From NCBI RefSeq assembly GCF_001429395.1, contig NZ_LMJT01000034.1:186001-250000 (forward strand): a stretch of 64,000 nucleotides of DNA, written 5' to 3'. This DNA is from Allobosea sp. Root381 (GTDB taxonomy: Bacteria; Pseudomonadota; Alphaproteobacteria; Rhizobiales; Beijerinckiaceae). Positions 16,781 through 25,466 of the stretch are shown piece by piece. The notes beneath the pieces were generated by a model. That model made no database searches, was not told the origin of the DNA, and saw only the letters and a program-made list of their open reading frames with translations. Made by a program: the position numbers and the translations under genes. How positions within the stretch are numbered: position 1 is the stretch's first letter; the number at the start of each line of letters is the position of its first letter.

Positions 16781-19147
16781 ATGTCCTTCGCCGAGTCTGA
16801 GCCCCCTTACGATCCGCGGCCGAGCTGGCCGCTCGCCGGCGTGCTCGGCATCGTGGCCTTCGCCTGGCTCGCTTTGTCCTGGCCCTGGCTCTCCGGCATC
16901 GTCACCATTCCCTGGGACGCCAAGGCACATTTCCAGCCGCAGTTGCAGTTCCTCGCGGAAAGCTGGCACAGCGGCCGATCGCCCTTCTGGACGCCCTACG
17001 TCTTCTCCGGTTCGCCGCAGGTCGCCGATCCGCAATCGCTGATCTTCTCCCCGCCTTTCGCCCTGATCGCGGCGCTGGAGCCGGTGCCCGGCTTCCGTCT
17101 GGGCGACGGTGCCGTGCTCGGCACGCTGCTCGCCGGCGCGCTGGCCTTCGTCGTGATCTTCCGCGACCGTAACTGGCATCCGGCCGGTGCCGTCGTCGCC
17201 GCCCTGGCCTTCGCTTTCGGCGCCGCCGCCGCCTGGCGCATCCAGCATGTCGGGCAGGTGCTCAGCCTCGGCTATTTTGCGATCACGCTGGCACTGCTCT
17301 CGCGCGCTCTCGAGCGCGGCTCGCTGGCCTATGGCTTTGCAGCCGGCATCGTCGCCGGCTTCATGGTACTGGGGCGCGACCAGGTCGCGCTGATCGGCTG
17401 CTATGTGCTCGCTGGTCTCGTCATCGCCGCCATCGCCATGGCACGAAGCCCTTGGCGGGCCCTGCGCTCGAGCCTTCTGCCGCTGCTCGCCGGGGCGCTC
17501 GGCGCGCTGCTGGTCGCGACCGTGCCGATCCTCCTCACTGCCTTCCTCGCCGAGGAATCGAACCGTCCCGCCATCGACCTCGTCGGTGCCGGCAAGGGCT
17601 CGCTGCACCCGGCCGCGCTGCTGACCGGCCTCTTCGCCAATCTCTACGGCGCGGCCGGACCGCTGGCGAATTTCTGGGGCGCGCCGAGCCCCGCCTTCGA
17701 GGCCCGCTTCGGCCCGCAGGACCTCTACCTCGCCCGCAACATGAGCCAGCTCTATCTCGGGTTGATCCCGATGGGGCTGATCCTGACGGTCGGCATCGTC
17801 CGGGGCGCGCTGCTGCGGCGGGAGATCGTCGCGCTGAGCGTCGCGGCGCTTCTCGTGCTGATCTATTCCCTCGGGCGCTTCACGCCGGGCTTCCGCCTGC
17901 TCTTCGAGCTGCCGGGCGTCTCTTTCTACCGGCGCCCGGCCGACGCCGTCTTCATTCTGGGCGCACTGTTCGCGCTGCTCGCCGGCTACCTCACCCATCT
18001 GGTCATGACCGGCACGGCGCCGCGGGCGCGCCTCTGGCAGCGCCTTCTGGAGATCGCGCTCTTCACCGGGGCGTTCGGCCTCGCGATCTGGCTCGCCCGG
18101 ACCGTCGGGCGGCTGGAACTCGCCATCGTGCCGCTGGTGACCTCGCTGCTCTGCGCGGCTTTGAGCCTCGGCGCGCTCGTCGCCGCCCGCGGCCTCGCCC
18201 TGCGCGGGGCATGGCTGGGCGCGGCGATCGTGCTCGCAGCGACCCTCACCGTCGACCTCTCCGTGAACAACGGCCCGAGCGAATCCACCGCCCTCCCCGC
18301 GGAGGATTACGACGTGCTGCGCGCCGACACCGCCAACGAGACCATCGCCGTGCTGAAGCGCGAGACCGCGCGCACCGCCGGCCCCGACCGGCGCGACCGC
18401 ATCGAGCTGGCCGGCATCGGCTTCCACTGGCCCAATGCCAGCCTCGTTCACGGCCTCGACAACACGCTGGGCTACAACCCGCTGCGGCTAGGCCTCTACA
18501 GCCGGGCGACCGGCGCCGGCGACCATGTCGCCCTGCCCGACCAGCGCAGCTTCTCGGCCCTGATGCCGGGTTATCGCTCGCTGCTGGCCGACATGCTCGG
18601 CCTCCGATTCATCGCGACCGGCGTGCCCATCGAGCAGATCGCCAAGACCCTGAAGCCCGGCGATGTCAGGCAGATCGCGCGCACGGCTGATGCCTATGTC
18701 TACGAGAACCCGCGCGCGCTGCCGCGCGTGCTGCTGGTGCCGAAGGCGGAGAAGGCCGATTTCGAGGCGATCCTGACGAGCGGGCAATGGCCGCAGGGTT
18801 TCGATCCGCGCCGGACCGTCCTGCTCGAAGGCGAGGCACCGCCCGCACCTTCCGTGCAAGACCCACCGCAGACCGCGCCCGGCTCGGTCCGCATCGCCGA
18901 TTACGGCACCACCGAGGTCACGCTGAAGGTCGACGCGCCCCAGGGCGGCTATGTCGTGCTCAACGATGTCTGGCACCATTGGTGGCAGGTCGAGGTCAAC
19001 GACGCCCCGGCCGAGCTGCTGCGCGCGAATGTGCTGTTCAGGGCCGTTGCGGTCCCGCCCGGCCGCTCGACGGTGCGCTTCGTTTTCAGGCCGTTCCACG
19101 GTCTGTTCGAGGATGTCGGAAAGCGGGTGAAGGCGCTAAGCGACTGA
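16781..19147 (+). CDS. large multipass membrane protein, YfhO-like (GT-C type fold)
   Basis: A 788-residue protein with roughly a dozen predicted membrane helices and a C-terminal periplasmic beta-rich domain (about 600-788). The first loop carries the YfhO/GT-C pattern: WDAKAHFQPQLQFL, then SPFWTPYVFSGSPQVADPQS. YfhO-type proteins are lipid-linked sugar transferases for teichoic or surface glycans in some bacteria; here donor and acceptor are unknown. I chose ATG 16781 (MSFAESEPPY). The ATG at 16757 is possible, and an ATG at 16730 would start inside the repeat. The gene is bracketed by inverted repeat copies. Confidence 0.75.
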   Translation: MSFAESEPPYDPRPSWPLAGVLGIVAFAWLALSWPWLSGIVTIPWDAKAHFQPQLQFLAESWHSGRSPFWTPYVFSGSPQVADPQSLIFSPPFALIAALEPVPGFRLGDGAVLGTLLAGALAFVVIFRDRNWHPAGAVVAALAFAFGAAAAWRIQHVGQVLSLGYFAITLALLSRALERGSLAYGFAAGIVAGFMVLGRDQVALIGCYVLAGLVIAAIAMARSPWRALRSSLLPLLAGALGALLVATVPILLTAFLAEESNRPAIDLVGAGKGSLHPAALLTGLFANLYGAAGPLANFWGAPSPAFEARFGPQDLYLARNMSQLYLGLIPMGLILTVGIVRGALLRREIVALSVAALLVLIYSLGRFTPGFRLLFELPGVSFYRRPADAVFILGALFALLAGYLTHLVMTGTAPRARLWQRLLEIALFTGAFGLAIWLARTVGRLELAIVPLVTSLLCAALSLGALVAARGLALRGAWLGAAIVLAATLTVDLSVNNGPSESTALPAEDYDVLRADTANETIAVLKRETARTAGPDRRDRIELAGIGFHWPNASLVHGLDNTLGYNPLRLGLYSRATGAGDHVALPDQRSFSALMPGYRSLLADMLGLRFIATGVPIEQIAKTLKPGDVRQIARTADAYVYENPRALPRVLLVPKAEKADFEAILTSGQWPQGFDPRRTVLLEGEAPPAPSVQDPPQTAPGSVRIADYGTTEVTLKVDAPQGGYVVLNDVWHHWWQVEVNDAPAELLRANVLFRAVAVPPGRSTVRFVFRPFHGLFEDVGKRVKALSD

Positions 19148-19155
19148 GCTTTTTA

Positions 19156-19237
19156 CGTCATTGCGAGCGTAGCGAAGCAATCCAAGGGGCCACAGAGCTC
19201 TACGATGCTGGATTGCTTCGCTGCGCTCGCAATGACG
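19156..19237. repeat. palindromic repeat (CATTGCGAG/CTCGCAATG family), copy 2
   Basis: Begins CGTCATTGCGAGCG and ends CGCTCGCAATGACG, with long self-complementarity. It sits in the 96 bp gap between two convergent genes, where its hairpin could serve as a bidirectional terminator. See copy 1 at 16666-16754. Confidence 0.8.
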
Positions 19238-19243
19238 GCAGCT

Positions 19244-20104
19244 TCAGACCAGCGCCACCATTGCCGCGACCGGCTGGACCGGCAGTCCGCCCAGCACCTG
19301 CTCCAGCCCCGCCCTGTCGACCGCGCCGTCGCGGATCGTCTCGTCGCGATGGATGCCACCAGCGATGAACAGGCTGTCGAAGCCCATCAGCCGGGCGCCG
19401 GCGAGATCGGTGCGGACCGCATCGCCGATCACCAGCACCTTCGCGGGATCGACCGGATGGCCGCCGCGCGCGGTCCGCGCCGCCTCCAGCGCGAGGTCAT
19501 AGGCCGGGCGATAGGGTTTTCCGGCCCAGGCAACGCTGCCGCCGAGCTCCTCATAGATCATCGCCAGCGAACCGGCGCAGGGCAGCAGGTCGTGGCCGAC
19601 ATGGACGACGAGATCGGGATTGCCGCAGACGAAGGGCACGCCGCGCGCCGCGAAGCGCTCCAGCAGCGGGCGATACTGCTCCGGCGTCTCGGTGCGATAG
19701 TCGAAAAGCTCGGTCGCGACGACGAGATCGGCCTCCTCCTCGCCGACCAGCTCGACATCGGCGCCGTCGAAGACCGTGCGGTCGCTCTGCCAGCCGATAT
19801 GGAAGACCTTGCGGTGATGGCTCTCGGCGATCAGCGCGCGCGTGACGTCGCCGGAGGTGACGAGCCTGTCCCAGGCGTCGCGCGGCACCCGCTTCTTGTC
19901 GAGCACGCCGGCGACCTGCTCCGAGGGCCCCGGCGCATTGGAGAGCAGCACCACCGCCCCGCCCTTCTCGCGATAGCGCGCCAGCAGTTCGCAGGCCGGC
20001 GGCAGCGCCCAGAGGCCGTCATGCACCACGCCCCAGACATCGCTGATCAGCACGTCGTAGCGGGCGAGCAACGGGCCCGCCTTGTCGAGAACCGGAACCG
20101 ACAT
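19244..20104 (-). CDS. TIGR01459-type HAD-superfamily phosphatase
   Basis: A 286-residue NagD-like HAD (subclass IIA) protein. Motif I is LISDVWGVVHDG; the second catalytic Asp is replaced by Val-Trp, as in this subfamily. LLSNAPGP is motif II, GKPYRPAY supplies the Lys, and VLVIGDAVRTDLAGA is the acidic motif III. These features match the alphaproteobacterial TIGR01459 group. The start ATG at 20104 overlaps the upstream kinase stop (TGATG), indicating a coupled two-gene operon that may handle a phosphorylated sugar. Confidence 0.86.
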   Translation of the reverse strand: MSVPVLDKAGPLLARYDVLISDVWGVVHDGLWALPPACELLARYREKGGAVVLLSNAPGPSEQVAGVLDKKRVPRDAWDRLVTSGDVTRALIAESHHRKVFHIGWQSDRTVFDGADVELVGEEEADLVVATELFDYRTETPEQYRPLLERFAARGVPFVCGNPDLVVHVGHDLLPCAGSLAMIYEELGGSVAWAGKPYRPAYDLALEAARTARGGHPVDPAKVLVIGDAVRTDLAGARLMGFDSLFIAGGIHRDETIRDGAVDRAGLEQVLGGLPVQPVAAMVALV

Positions 20105-21078
20105 CAATCTGCTTTCTTGGCCTCGGAGACGGATGCCCGCTCGAAAGTCATGCGCGCCTCGACATCGGCGCGGCGTGGCAGGGGGGCGACTGCGCCGAAC
20201 CCCTGGGTTGAGAGGGCGGCGGCGACATTGGCATAGGCGCCGGCCGCGAAGGCATCGCCGGTGCGGATATATTCGGCGAGGAAGGCGCCGTCATAGCAGT
20301 CGCCCGCGCCGGTGGCGTCGATCGCCTTGACCTTGATCGGGACGAGCCGCTCGCGCCGCTCCCGCGTCGCAACCAGCGAGCCGTCTTCGCCCAGCGTCAG
20401 CGCCACGATCTTCGCGCCGAGGCGCAGATAGAAATCGACGATCGCATCGGGCTCGCTCAGCCCGGTCAGCTGCGTCGCGTCGTCATAGCCCGGCAGCACG
20501 ATGTCGGCCATGCTGCAGGCGGCGTTGATGATCGCCCGCGCCCGTGTCAGCGGCCAGAGCTTCAGCCGCAGATTGGTGTCGTAGGCCGTCAGCACCCCGG
20601 CTTCCCGCGCGATAGCGAAAGCCTCGAACACGGCGTCGCAGGCCGAGGCCGAGATCGCCTGGCTGATGCCCGATGCCTGCACGATCCGCGCCGAGGCGAT
20701 GAGATCGCGCGGCACGTCGCGCGGCCCCATCAGGCTCGCGGCCGAGCCGGCGCGCAGGTAGGAGAAGACATGCCCGGACGGGCCGTGATCGACGAAATAG
20801 AGCCCGGTCGGCGCGCTCGGATGGGTCGAGACATGGGCGTCGTCCACCCCCTCGCCGCGCCAGAGCGCGCGGATCGAGCGCCCGGCCATGTCGTCCCCGA
20901 GCGCTCCGAGATAGGCCGCCTTCGCGCCTTGGCGGGACGCGGCGATGGCACAGTTCGAGGTGTCGCCGCCATGCCCGAACTGGAAGGCCCCGGTCTCGGC
21001 CCGGGTCGCGTTGAACTCGCCCAGCGGCTCGCCGATGCAGAGAAGGTCGAAGCGGGGTTCTGTCACGTCGGGAACCAT
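20104..21078 (-). CDS. PfkB-family carbohydrate kinase, 2-keto-3-deoxygluconate kinase-like
   Basis: A 324-residue ribokinase-fold kinase. It starts with LLCIGEPLGEFN, a KdgK-like N-terminus, followed by GGDTSNCAIAASRQG and LGALGDDMAGR. The PfkB signature ATGAGDCYDGAFLAEY contains the catalytic Asp and anion hole. It would phosphorylate a sugar or sugar acid with ATP; KdgK (2-keto-3-deoxygluconate to the 6-phosphate) is the closest guess, and ribokinase or fructokinase activity cannot be ruled out. The operon partner is the HAD phosphatase. Confidence 0.87.
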   Translation of the reverse strand: MVPDVTEPRFDLLCIGEPLGEFNATRAETGAFQFGHGGDTSNCAIAASRQGAKAAYLGALGDDMAGRSIRALWRGEGVDDAHVSTHPSAPTGLYFVDHGPSGHVFSYLRAGSAASLMGPRDVPRDLIASARIVQASGISQAISASACDAVFEAFAIAREAGVLTAYDTNLRLKLWPLTRARAIINAACSMADIVLPGYDDATQLTGLSEPDAIVDFYLRLGAKIVALTLGEDGSLVATRERRERLVPIKVKAIDATGAGDCYDGAFLAEYIRTGDAFAAGAYANVAAALSTQGFGAVAPLPRRADVEARMTFERASVSEAKKAD

Positions 21079-21126
21079 CTCGGGCGGTAAGCGGTGGCAG
21101 GCTGCGGAATGCGCGCCTTCCTAGAA

Positions 21127-21169
21127 CATGATGCCGAAAAGTGGAAACCGGTTTTCGACGGACGTCATG
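21127..21169. repeat. palindromic intergenic repeat (CGAAAAGTGG type), copy 2
   Basis: CATGATGCCGAAAAGTGGAA followed by ACCGGTTTTCG and ending GACGTCATG folds on itself. It shares the CCGAAAAGTGGAA and GGTTTTCG cores with 14590-14635. It lies in the short gap before the coiled-coil gene's 3' end. Confidence 0.7.
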
Positions 21170-21220
21170 CTGCGTTCCGAGAAACAGCGCCGCGATTGCC
21201 GATTGCCCGCAAGACCTGCG

Positions 21221-22159
21221 CTACTCGGCCGCTTCCTGCTTCGGCGGCAGGGCCATCAACCGCTCGGCCACGGCCATGATCTCGCGGCGCAGCGCCGCCT
21301 GAGCGGCCGGATCGGGCACCGCGGCGACGCCTCCTGCCTTGCGTGCCTGCGCCGTTTCGCGCTTCAGCCGCGACCGTTCGGTGCGAGATTCCTCGAGCGC
21401 CCCTTGCAAGGTCTGGATTTCGGCGCGTGCGGCCTGAAGCTGCGCCTCACGGGCTTCGAGTTCCTTCCGAAGGTCGTTCGCCTGCTGCGATAGCCGCTCG
21501 GCGGCCAGCGCCGCTTCCGCCTTTGCCTGTTCACGCTCCATCGCCTGTCTCGCTTCGCTTTCGGACAGATCGCGCCCCCGGGTTTCGAGCACCATGATCC
21601 GGGTGCGGCCCTCGACCAGCGCGACCCGTAGCTGGTCGTGCTCCTCGCGCAACTTCGCCAGTTCCGCGTCGCGCTCGGCCAGGAGCGCCTGGCCGCGGCC
21701 GAGCGCGTCGCGCTCTCGCCCCAGTTCGGCTTCGCGCGCCGCCAGATCCCCGCCAGTGCCGGTCAGCGCCGCGCGGCTCTCGGCCAGTTGCTCGCGGGCG
21801 GCCTCCAAATCGCCGTTCAGCGCCGCAATCTCGATCGCACGCTCGCGCAACGCCGCATCGAGTTCGCCGATTCTCATGTCGCGCCCGCCGAGTTCCCGCA
21901 TCGCGGCAGCCTTCGCAGCGAAGCCGCGCTCCGCCTCTTGTTCGAGGGTGCGGGCGCGCAACGCCAGTTCGGCGCGCAGATGGTCGCGATCGGCCGCGAT
22001 CTCCGCCAGCGAGAGCGGAAAGGCGGCCTCGGCCCGCCGGCGCGCCAGTCTCTCGGCCCGGCGGGCGAGCGCCGGCACTGCGGCCAGCGCGAGCAGGCTG
22101 GCCGACAGGAAGCCGAGCACCACGAGCATGACAGCTTCGATCAAGATGAGCGGCTCCAC
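21221..22159 (-). CDS. membrane-anchored long coiled-coil protein, unknown
   Basis: A 312-residue protein with one N-terminal membrane helix (about residues 5-32) followed by nearly 250 residues of Ala/Glu/Arg/Leu-rich heptad sequence predicted to form a coiled coil. A short Pro-containing C-terminus follows. No enzymatic motif is visible. The topology (single anchor, long rod) suits a scaffold or envelope-spanning structural protein. Low sequence complexity makes homology assignment unreliable. Confidence 0.75.
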   Translation of the reverse strand: MEPLILIEAVMLVVLGFLSASLLALAAVPALARRAERLARRRAEAAFPLSLAEIAADRDHLRAELALRARTLEQEAERGFAAKAAAMRELGGRDMRIGELDAALRERAIEIAALNGDLEAAREQLAESRAALTGTGGDLAAREAELGRERDALGRGQALLAERDAELAKLREEHDQLRVALVEGRTRIMVLETRGRDLSESEARQAMEREQAKAEAALAAERLSQQANDLRKELEAREAQLQAARAEIQTLQGALEESRTERSRLKRETAQARKAGGVAAVPDPAAQAALRREIMAVAERLMALPPKQEAAE

Positions 22160-22290
22160 CTCAGCGGGCGACCAGATTAGGTCAACGCGCCGGAAAGGGG
22201 AAACCCGCTTTCGCGCCGCTCCGGCATTTCAACGGCGGTTGGGGGCCGGGCTCGACGCCCGCGGCGCGTCACGCCCGTTTCGATCCGAAC

Positions 22291-22881
22291 CTAGAACGGG
22301 TTCCAGGTCGCGTTCGGCGTGAACTTCAGATAGCCGAGATTGACGCCGAGGCGCCAGCCGACGCCGGTACGGATCGGCACCACGGTCACGCCCTCCGCGT
22401 TCAGCGCCGTGAAGCCGAAGCCGCCGATGAAATAGGCCGAGCCGTCGATGCCGGCGAAGCGCTGGTAAAGCGACTCGACCGAGGGCAGGCCGTAGACCAG
22501 CATCATCGTGCGCGCGCCCTCGCCGCCGAAGTCGAAGCCGATCGAAGGCCCCTGCCAGAACACCTTGCGGTCCCCGGCATTGCGGGTGAACAGCGTGCCT
22601 TCGCCATAGCGCAGCCCGCCGACGAAGGCGCCGGACGCCTCCTGGCCGAGCACATAGCCGTTCGGCTCGCCCCAGCGCCTGACAGCCTCCTCGACCACCA
22701 GCGCCAGCCCGCGAGAGACGTTGCCGAAGAACTGATGGCCCGAGCCGAGCAGTTCGGTCTGCGAGAACGACTGGCTCTGGGCATAGGATTGCTGGGCGAG
22801 CGCTGCGCCCGGCAACTGGGTCAGGCCGGCACCGGCGACGGCGAGGCCACCCTTGATCAGGCTGCGACGGGTTTGGGTCAT
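22291..22881 (-). CDS. eipA: DUF1134 protein, EipA-like envelope integrity factor
   Basis: A 196-residue exported protein. The N-terminus TRRSLIKGGLAVAGAG is a Tat-like signal. The mature part matches DUF1134: VVEEAVRRWGEPNGYVLGQE, GGLRYGEGTL, WQGPSIGFDFGGEG and GWRLGVNLGYLKF. In Brucella the DUF1134 protein EipA is a periplasmic small beta-barrel needed for envelope integrity. The gene stands alone, divergent from the YHS gene. Confidence 0.86.
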   Translation of the reverse strand: MTQTRRSLIKGGLAVAGAGLTQLPGAALAQQSYAQSQSFSQTELLGSGHQFFGNVSRGLALVVEEAVRRWGEPNGYVLGQEASGAFVGGLRYGEGTLFTRNAGDRKVFWQGPSIGFDFGGEGARTMMLVYGLPSVESLYQRFAGIDGSAYFIGGFGFTALNAEGVTVVPIRTGVGWRLGVNLGYLKFTPNATWNPF

Positions 22882-23158
22882 GAAGCAATTCTCCGGGTGT
22901 GGCGCCGGCTCGCGCCGTCTGTCCGCTCGGACCTACTGCCCCCGGAGCTGCCGATAACCCGGCCGGGCCTCGCCAGAACGGTGGGCGGGTGACGTTGGCC
23001 CCGGAGAATCCGGCGAAATCCGAACCCCAGGCACGATGCCGCGCAAATGCGAACCAGTTCCGTAACCAGTTTTATACTCTCGAAAGTGTATCCAACCGGT
23101 GAAGATTCCGGCCGACTCAACGCTTCGCCGGCAGTGCAGCAATTGAGGATTTGCCGGG

Positions 23159-23692
23159 ATGAAGGCTGGAACATGGCGGTGCGGGAAGCCGGCAGGCGCC
23201 CGCATGGCGGCACTTGGCGTCGCTGCGATCATCGCGCTCGCTGGCCCCGCATCGGCCAATATGCCGGGTCTGCCCTCCGGCCTCCCGGAGTTGCCCTCGC
23301 TGGGCGAGGCGATGCAGCGCGACGTCCATTCCGGCCTCGCTTTAAGCGGTTATGATCCCGTGGCTTATCGGCTCGGAAAGCAGGCCGTGGCCGGGCTTCC
23401 CGACTATGAGCTGGTGCATGAGGGCGCCGTCTGGCGCTTCGTCTCGGCCGCCAATCGCGAGGCCTTCCGCGATGCGCCGGATATCTACGCGCCTGCCTTC
23501 GCCGGCTTCGACGCCGCAGCGGTCGCCCAGGGCCGCGCGGTCGAGACCGATCCGCGGCATTTCGCCATCGTCGGCTCGCGGCTCTTCCTCTTCCGCACGC
23601 CCGAGAGCCGCCGCAGCTTCATCGCGGACGCGCAACTTCGGAAGACGGCGGAGACCCGCTGGCAAGAACTCTCGGAGAGCTTCGGCCGCTGA
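23159..23692 (+). CDS. exported YHS-domain protein
   Basis: A 177-residue protein. After a basic start and a hydrophobic segment (about residues 16-34), the YHS-like region begins at LALSGYDPVAYRLGKQAVAG, then VWRFVSAANREAFRDAPDIYAPAFAGFDA. YHS domains often bind metal or occur with metal-handling enzymes. The canonical YHS Cys is absent here (the position reads FAGFDAAA). The start could be the Met at residue 16, which would give a shorter signal. Function is unknown. Confidence 0.78.
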   Translation: MKAGTWRCGKPAGARMAALGVAAIIALAGPASANMPGLPSGLPELPSLGEAMQRDVHSGLALSGYDPVAYRLGKQAVAGLPDYELVHEGAVWRFVSAANREAFRDAPDIYAPAFAGFDAAAVAQGRAVETDPRHFAIVGSRLFLFRTPESRRSFIADAQLRKTAETRWQELSESFGR

Positions 23693-23710
23693 TTCGGGCG
23701 GTCTGCGCGC

Positions 23711-24625
23711 TCAACCCGCGGCGGCGGCAGCCAAGGCCCGCCGCGCCAGCGCCTCGCTCGACGCAGCGACGAAGGGCGGATTGCAGAAGCCGCGATCGGC
23801 CCGGCCATAGCGCGGGATCGCTCCATCGAGCGTCAGGATGCAGCCCCCGGCCGCGGCCAGGATGGCGTCGCCCGCCGCGATGTCCCATTCCATGGTCTGG
23901 CCGCCGCGTACATGCAGGTCGGCCTCTCCCGAGGCGAGCAGCCCGAACTTCACCGCCGACGACACCGGCACGGTCGTGATCGAGCCCACCGCCGCGGCGA
24001 CAGCGTCGCTCAGCCGGTCGCCATGGAAGCGGCTGACCAGCGTCGCCGGCCCCTCCGCCGGCAACGGGCGCACCGCGATCGGCCGCGCCTCGCCGATCGT
24101 GGCGCCATCCGAAGCCATGTCCTGCGTGAAGGCCGTCTCGCCCGCGAACCAGAGGCGACCGCTGGCGGGGGCCGCGATCGCGCCCGCCACCGGCCGCCCG
24201 CCATGGATCACGGCAATGGCGACGCAGTAGCTGTCCCCGCCGGCGAGGAACTCGCGCGTGCCGTCGAGCGGATCGAGCAGGATGAAGAGCGGCGCCGGTG
24301 CGACGTCCGCGACGCTCTCCTCGCTGATCACGGGAATGCCCGGCAGGAGCCGGGCGAGCGCGGCCTTGGCGGCATGGTCGGCCGCGAGATCGGCCGAGCA
24401 GACCGGCGAGCCGTCGGCCTTGAGCTTGACGTCACGGGCGGCGCGCATCGCCAGCAGGACCGCCCCACCAAGGCGGGCCGCCTCCGCCAGTCGCCGCGCC
24501 AGGTCGTTGCGGTCGGCGAGACGCGGGTCGGCGAGGCCAGGCTCGTATCGGCGGGCAAGATCCTCGGCTGTCGTCACCGCAACGCGTCCTTCGGTCCGCT
24601 CAAGCCCGGATATGGGCTTAACCAC
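23711..24625 (-). CDS. cysQ: 3'(2'),5'-bisphosphate nucleotidase / inositol monophosphatase family
   Basis: A 304-residue Li-sensitive phosphatase-fold protein. Metal ligands are visible as PVISEES, ILLDPLDGTREF and TMEWDIAAGDAIL, the three IMPase-family signatures. CysQ hydrolyses the PAP by-product of sulfate assimilation. Specificity between PAP and inositol phosphates is not certain, though REF after the DPLDGT motif favours CysQ. It is divergent from chpT and convergent with the YHS gene. Confidence 0.87.
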   Translation of the reverse strand: MVKPISGLERTEGRVAVTTAEDLARRYEPGLADPRLADRNDLARRLAEAARLGGAVLLAMRAARDVKLKADGSPVCSADLAADHAAKAALARLLPGIPVISEESVADVAPAPLFILLDPLDGTREFLAGGDSYCVAIAVIHGGRPVAGAIAAPASGRLWFAGETAFTQDMASDGATIGEARPIAVRPLPAEGPATLVSRFHGDRLSDAVAAAVGSITTVPVSSAVKFGLLASGEADLHVRGGQTMEWDIAAGDAILAAAGGCILTLDGAIPRYGRADRGFCNPPFVAASSEALARRALAAAAAG

Positions 24626-24711
24626 ATGAAAACCAAGATGCCACCATACCTGAGGACAACAGCGCTCAGCCCGCCCCGAGCGCCATGCATCAATGACCCC
24701 AGGACATACCC

Positions 24712-25374
24712 ATGACCGCCATCTCGCTCGAGCCGCTCGACCTGGCCGCGCTTCTCTGCAGCCGGGTCTGCCATGACGTGATCAGCCCGGTCGGCGCCAT
24801 TGTCAACGCGCTCGAGGTGCTCGAGGAGGACGACCCGTCGATGCGCGACTTCGCGCTCGAGCTGATCAAGAAGAGCGCCCGCAACGCCTCGTCGCGCCTG
24901 CAGTTCGCCAGGCTCGCCTTCGGCGCCGCCGGCTCCGCCGGCGCGATGATCGATCTCGGCGATGCCGGCAACGTCGCCAACGGCTTCCTCAACGACGACA
25001 AGCTCTCGCTCGACTGGGACGCCCCCCGCGCATTGCTGCCGAAGAACCAGGTCAAGCTCCTGCTCAACCTCCTGGTGCTCGCGGCCCAGGCCGTGCCGCG
25101 CGGCGGCAAGCTGGTCTCGCGCACCACCGTCGAAGGCGAGCAGAGCAGCATCACGATCACCGCCACGGGCTCGCATGCGCGCATCCCGGCGCATGTCGAG
25201 GAACTCATCGCCGGCCGCTCGGAGACCGGCACGATCGACGCCCACGCGGTCCAGCCGCTCTATACCGGGATGGTCGCCCGCGCGGCCGGCATGACGATCG
25301 CCTTCGCGATCGAGGGTGACACCGTCACGATCACCGCGGGCAAGGCCGCCTCGAATGGCGTCGCCGCCGATTGA
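24712..25374 (+). CDS. chpT: histidine phosphotransferase ChpT
   Basis: A 220-residue protein beginning SLEPLDLAALLCSRVCHDVI. The phosphorylatable His21 sits in the CHDVISPVGAI dimerisation helix. The C-terminal half is the degenerate HATPase-like domain typical of ChpT. In Caulobacter and relatives ChpT passes phosphate from CckA to CtrA and CpdR, controlling cell cycle and motility. Its target ctrA lies 6 kb downstream, beyond the chemotaxis operon; cckA is not in the window. Confidence 0.9.
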   Translation: MTAISLEPLDLAALLCSRVCHDVISPVGAIVNALEVLEEDDPSMRDFALELIKKSARNASSRLQFARLAFGAAGSAGAMIDLGDAGNVANGFLNDDKLSLDWDAPRALLPKNQVKLLLNLLVLAAQAVPRGGKLVSRTTVEGEQSSITITATGSHARIPAHVEELIAGRSETGTIDAHAVQPLYTGMVARAAGMTIAFAIEGDTVTITAGKAASNGVAAD

Positions 25375-25466
25375 CGGCGACTTTCGCCGCCATCTCAACC
25401 GATCATAAACCCTTCTGCTCCTTAGTGGACGCCGTGTGTTTGTCGCGTTGAGTGGTGGTCCCCTGC

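Noticed and set aside
15650..18451. Very long open frame on the minus strand (over 900 codons) opposite ribA and the membrane-protein gene
   Set aside because: Its translation is low-complexity Arg/Gly/Glu/Gln-rich sequence, the typical mirror of high-GC coding DNA; the plus strand carries recognisable proteins with membrane helices and GTP cyclohydrolase motifs.
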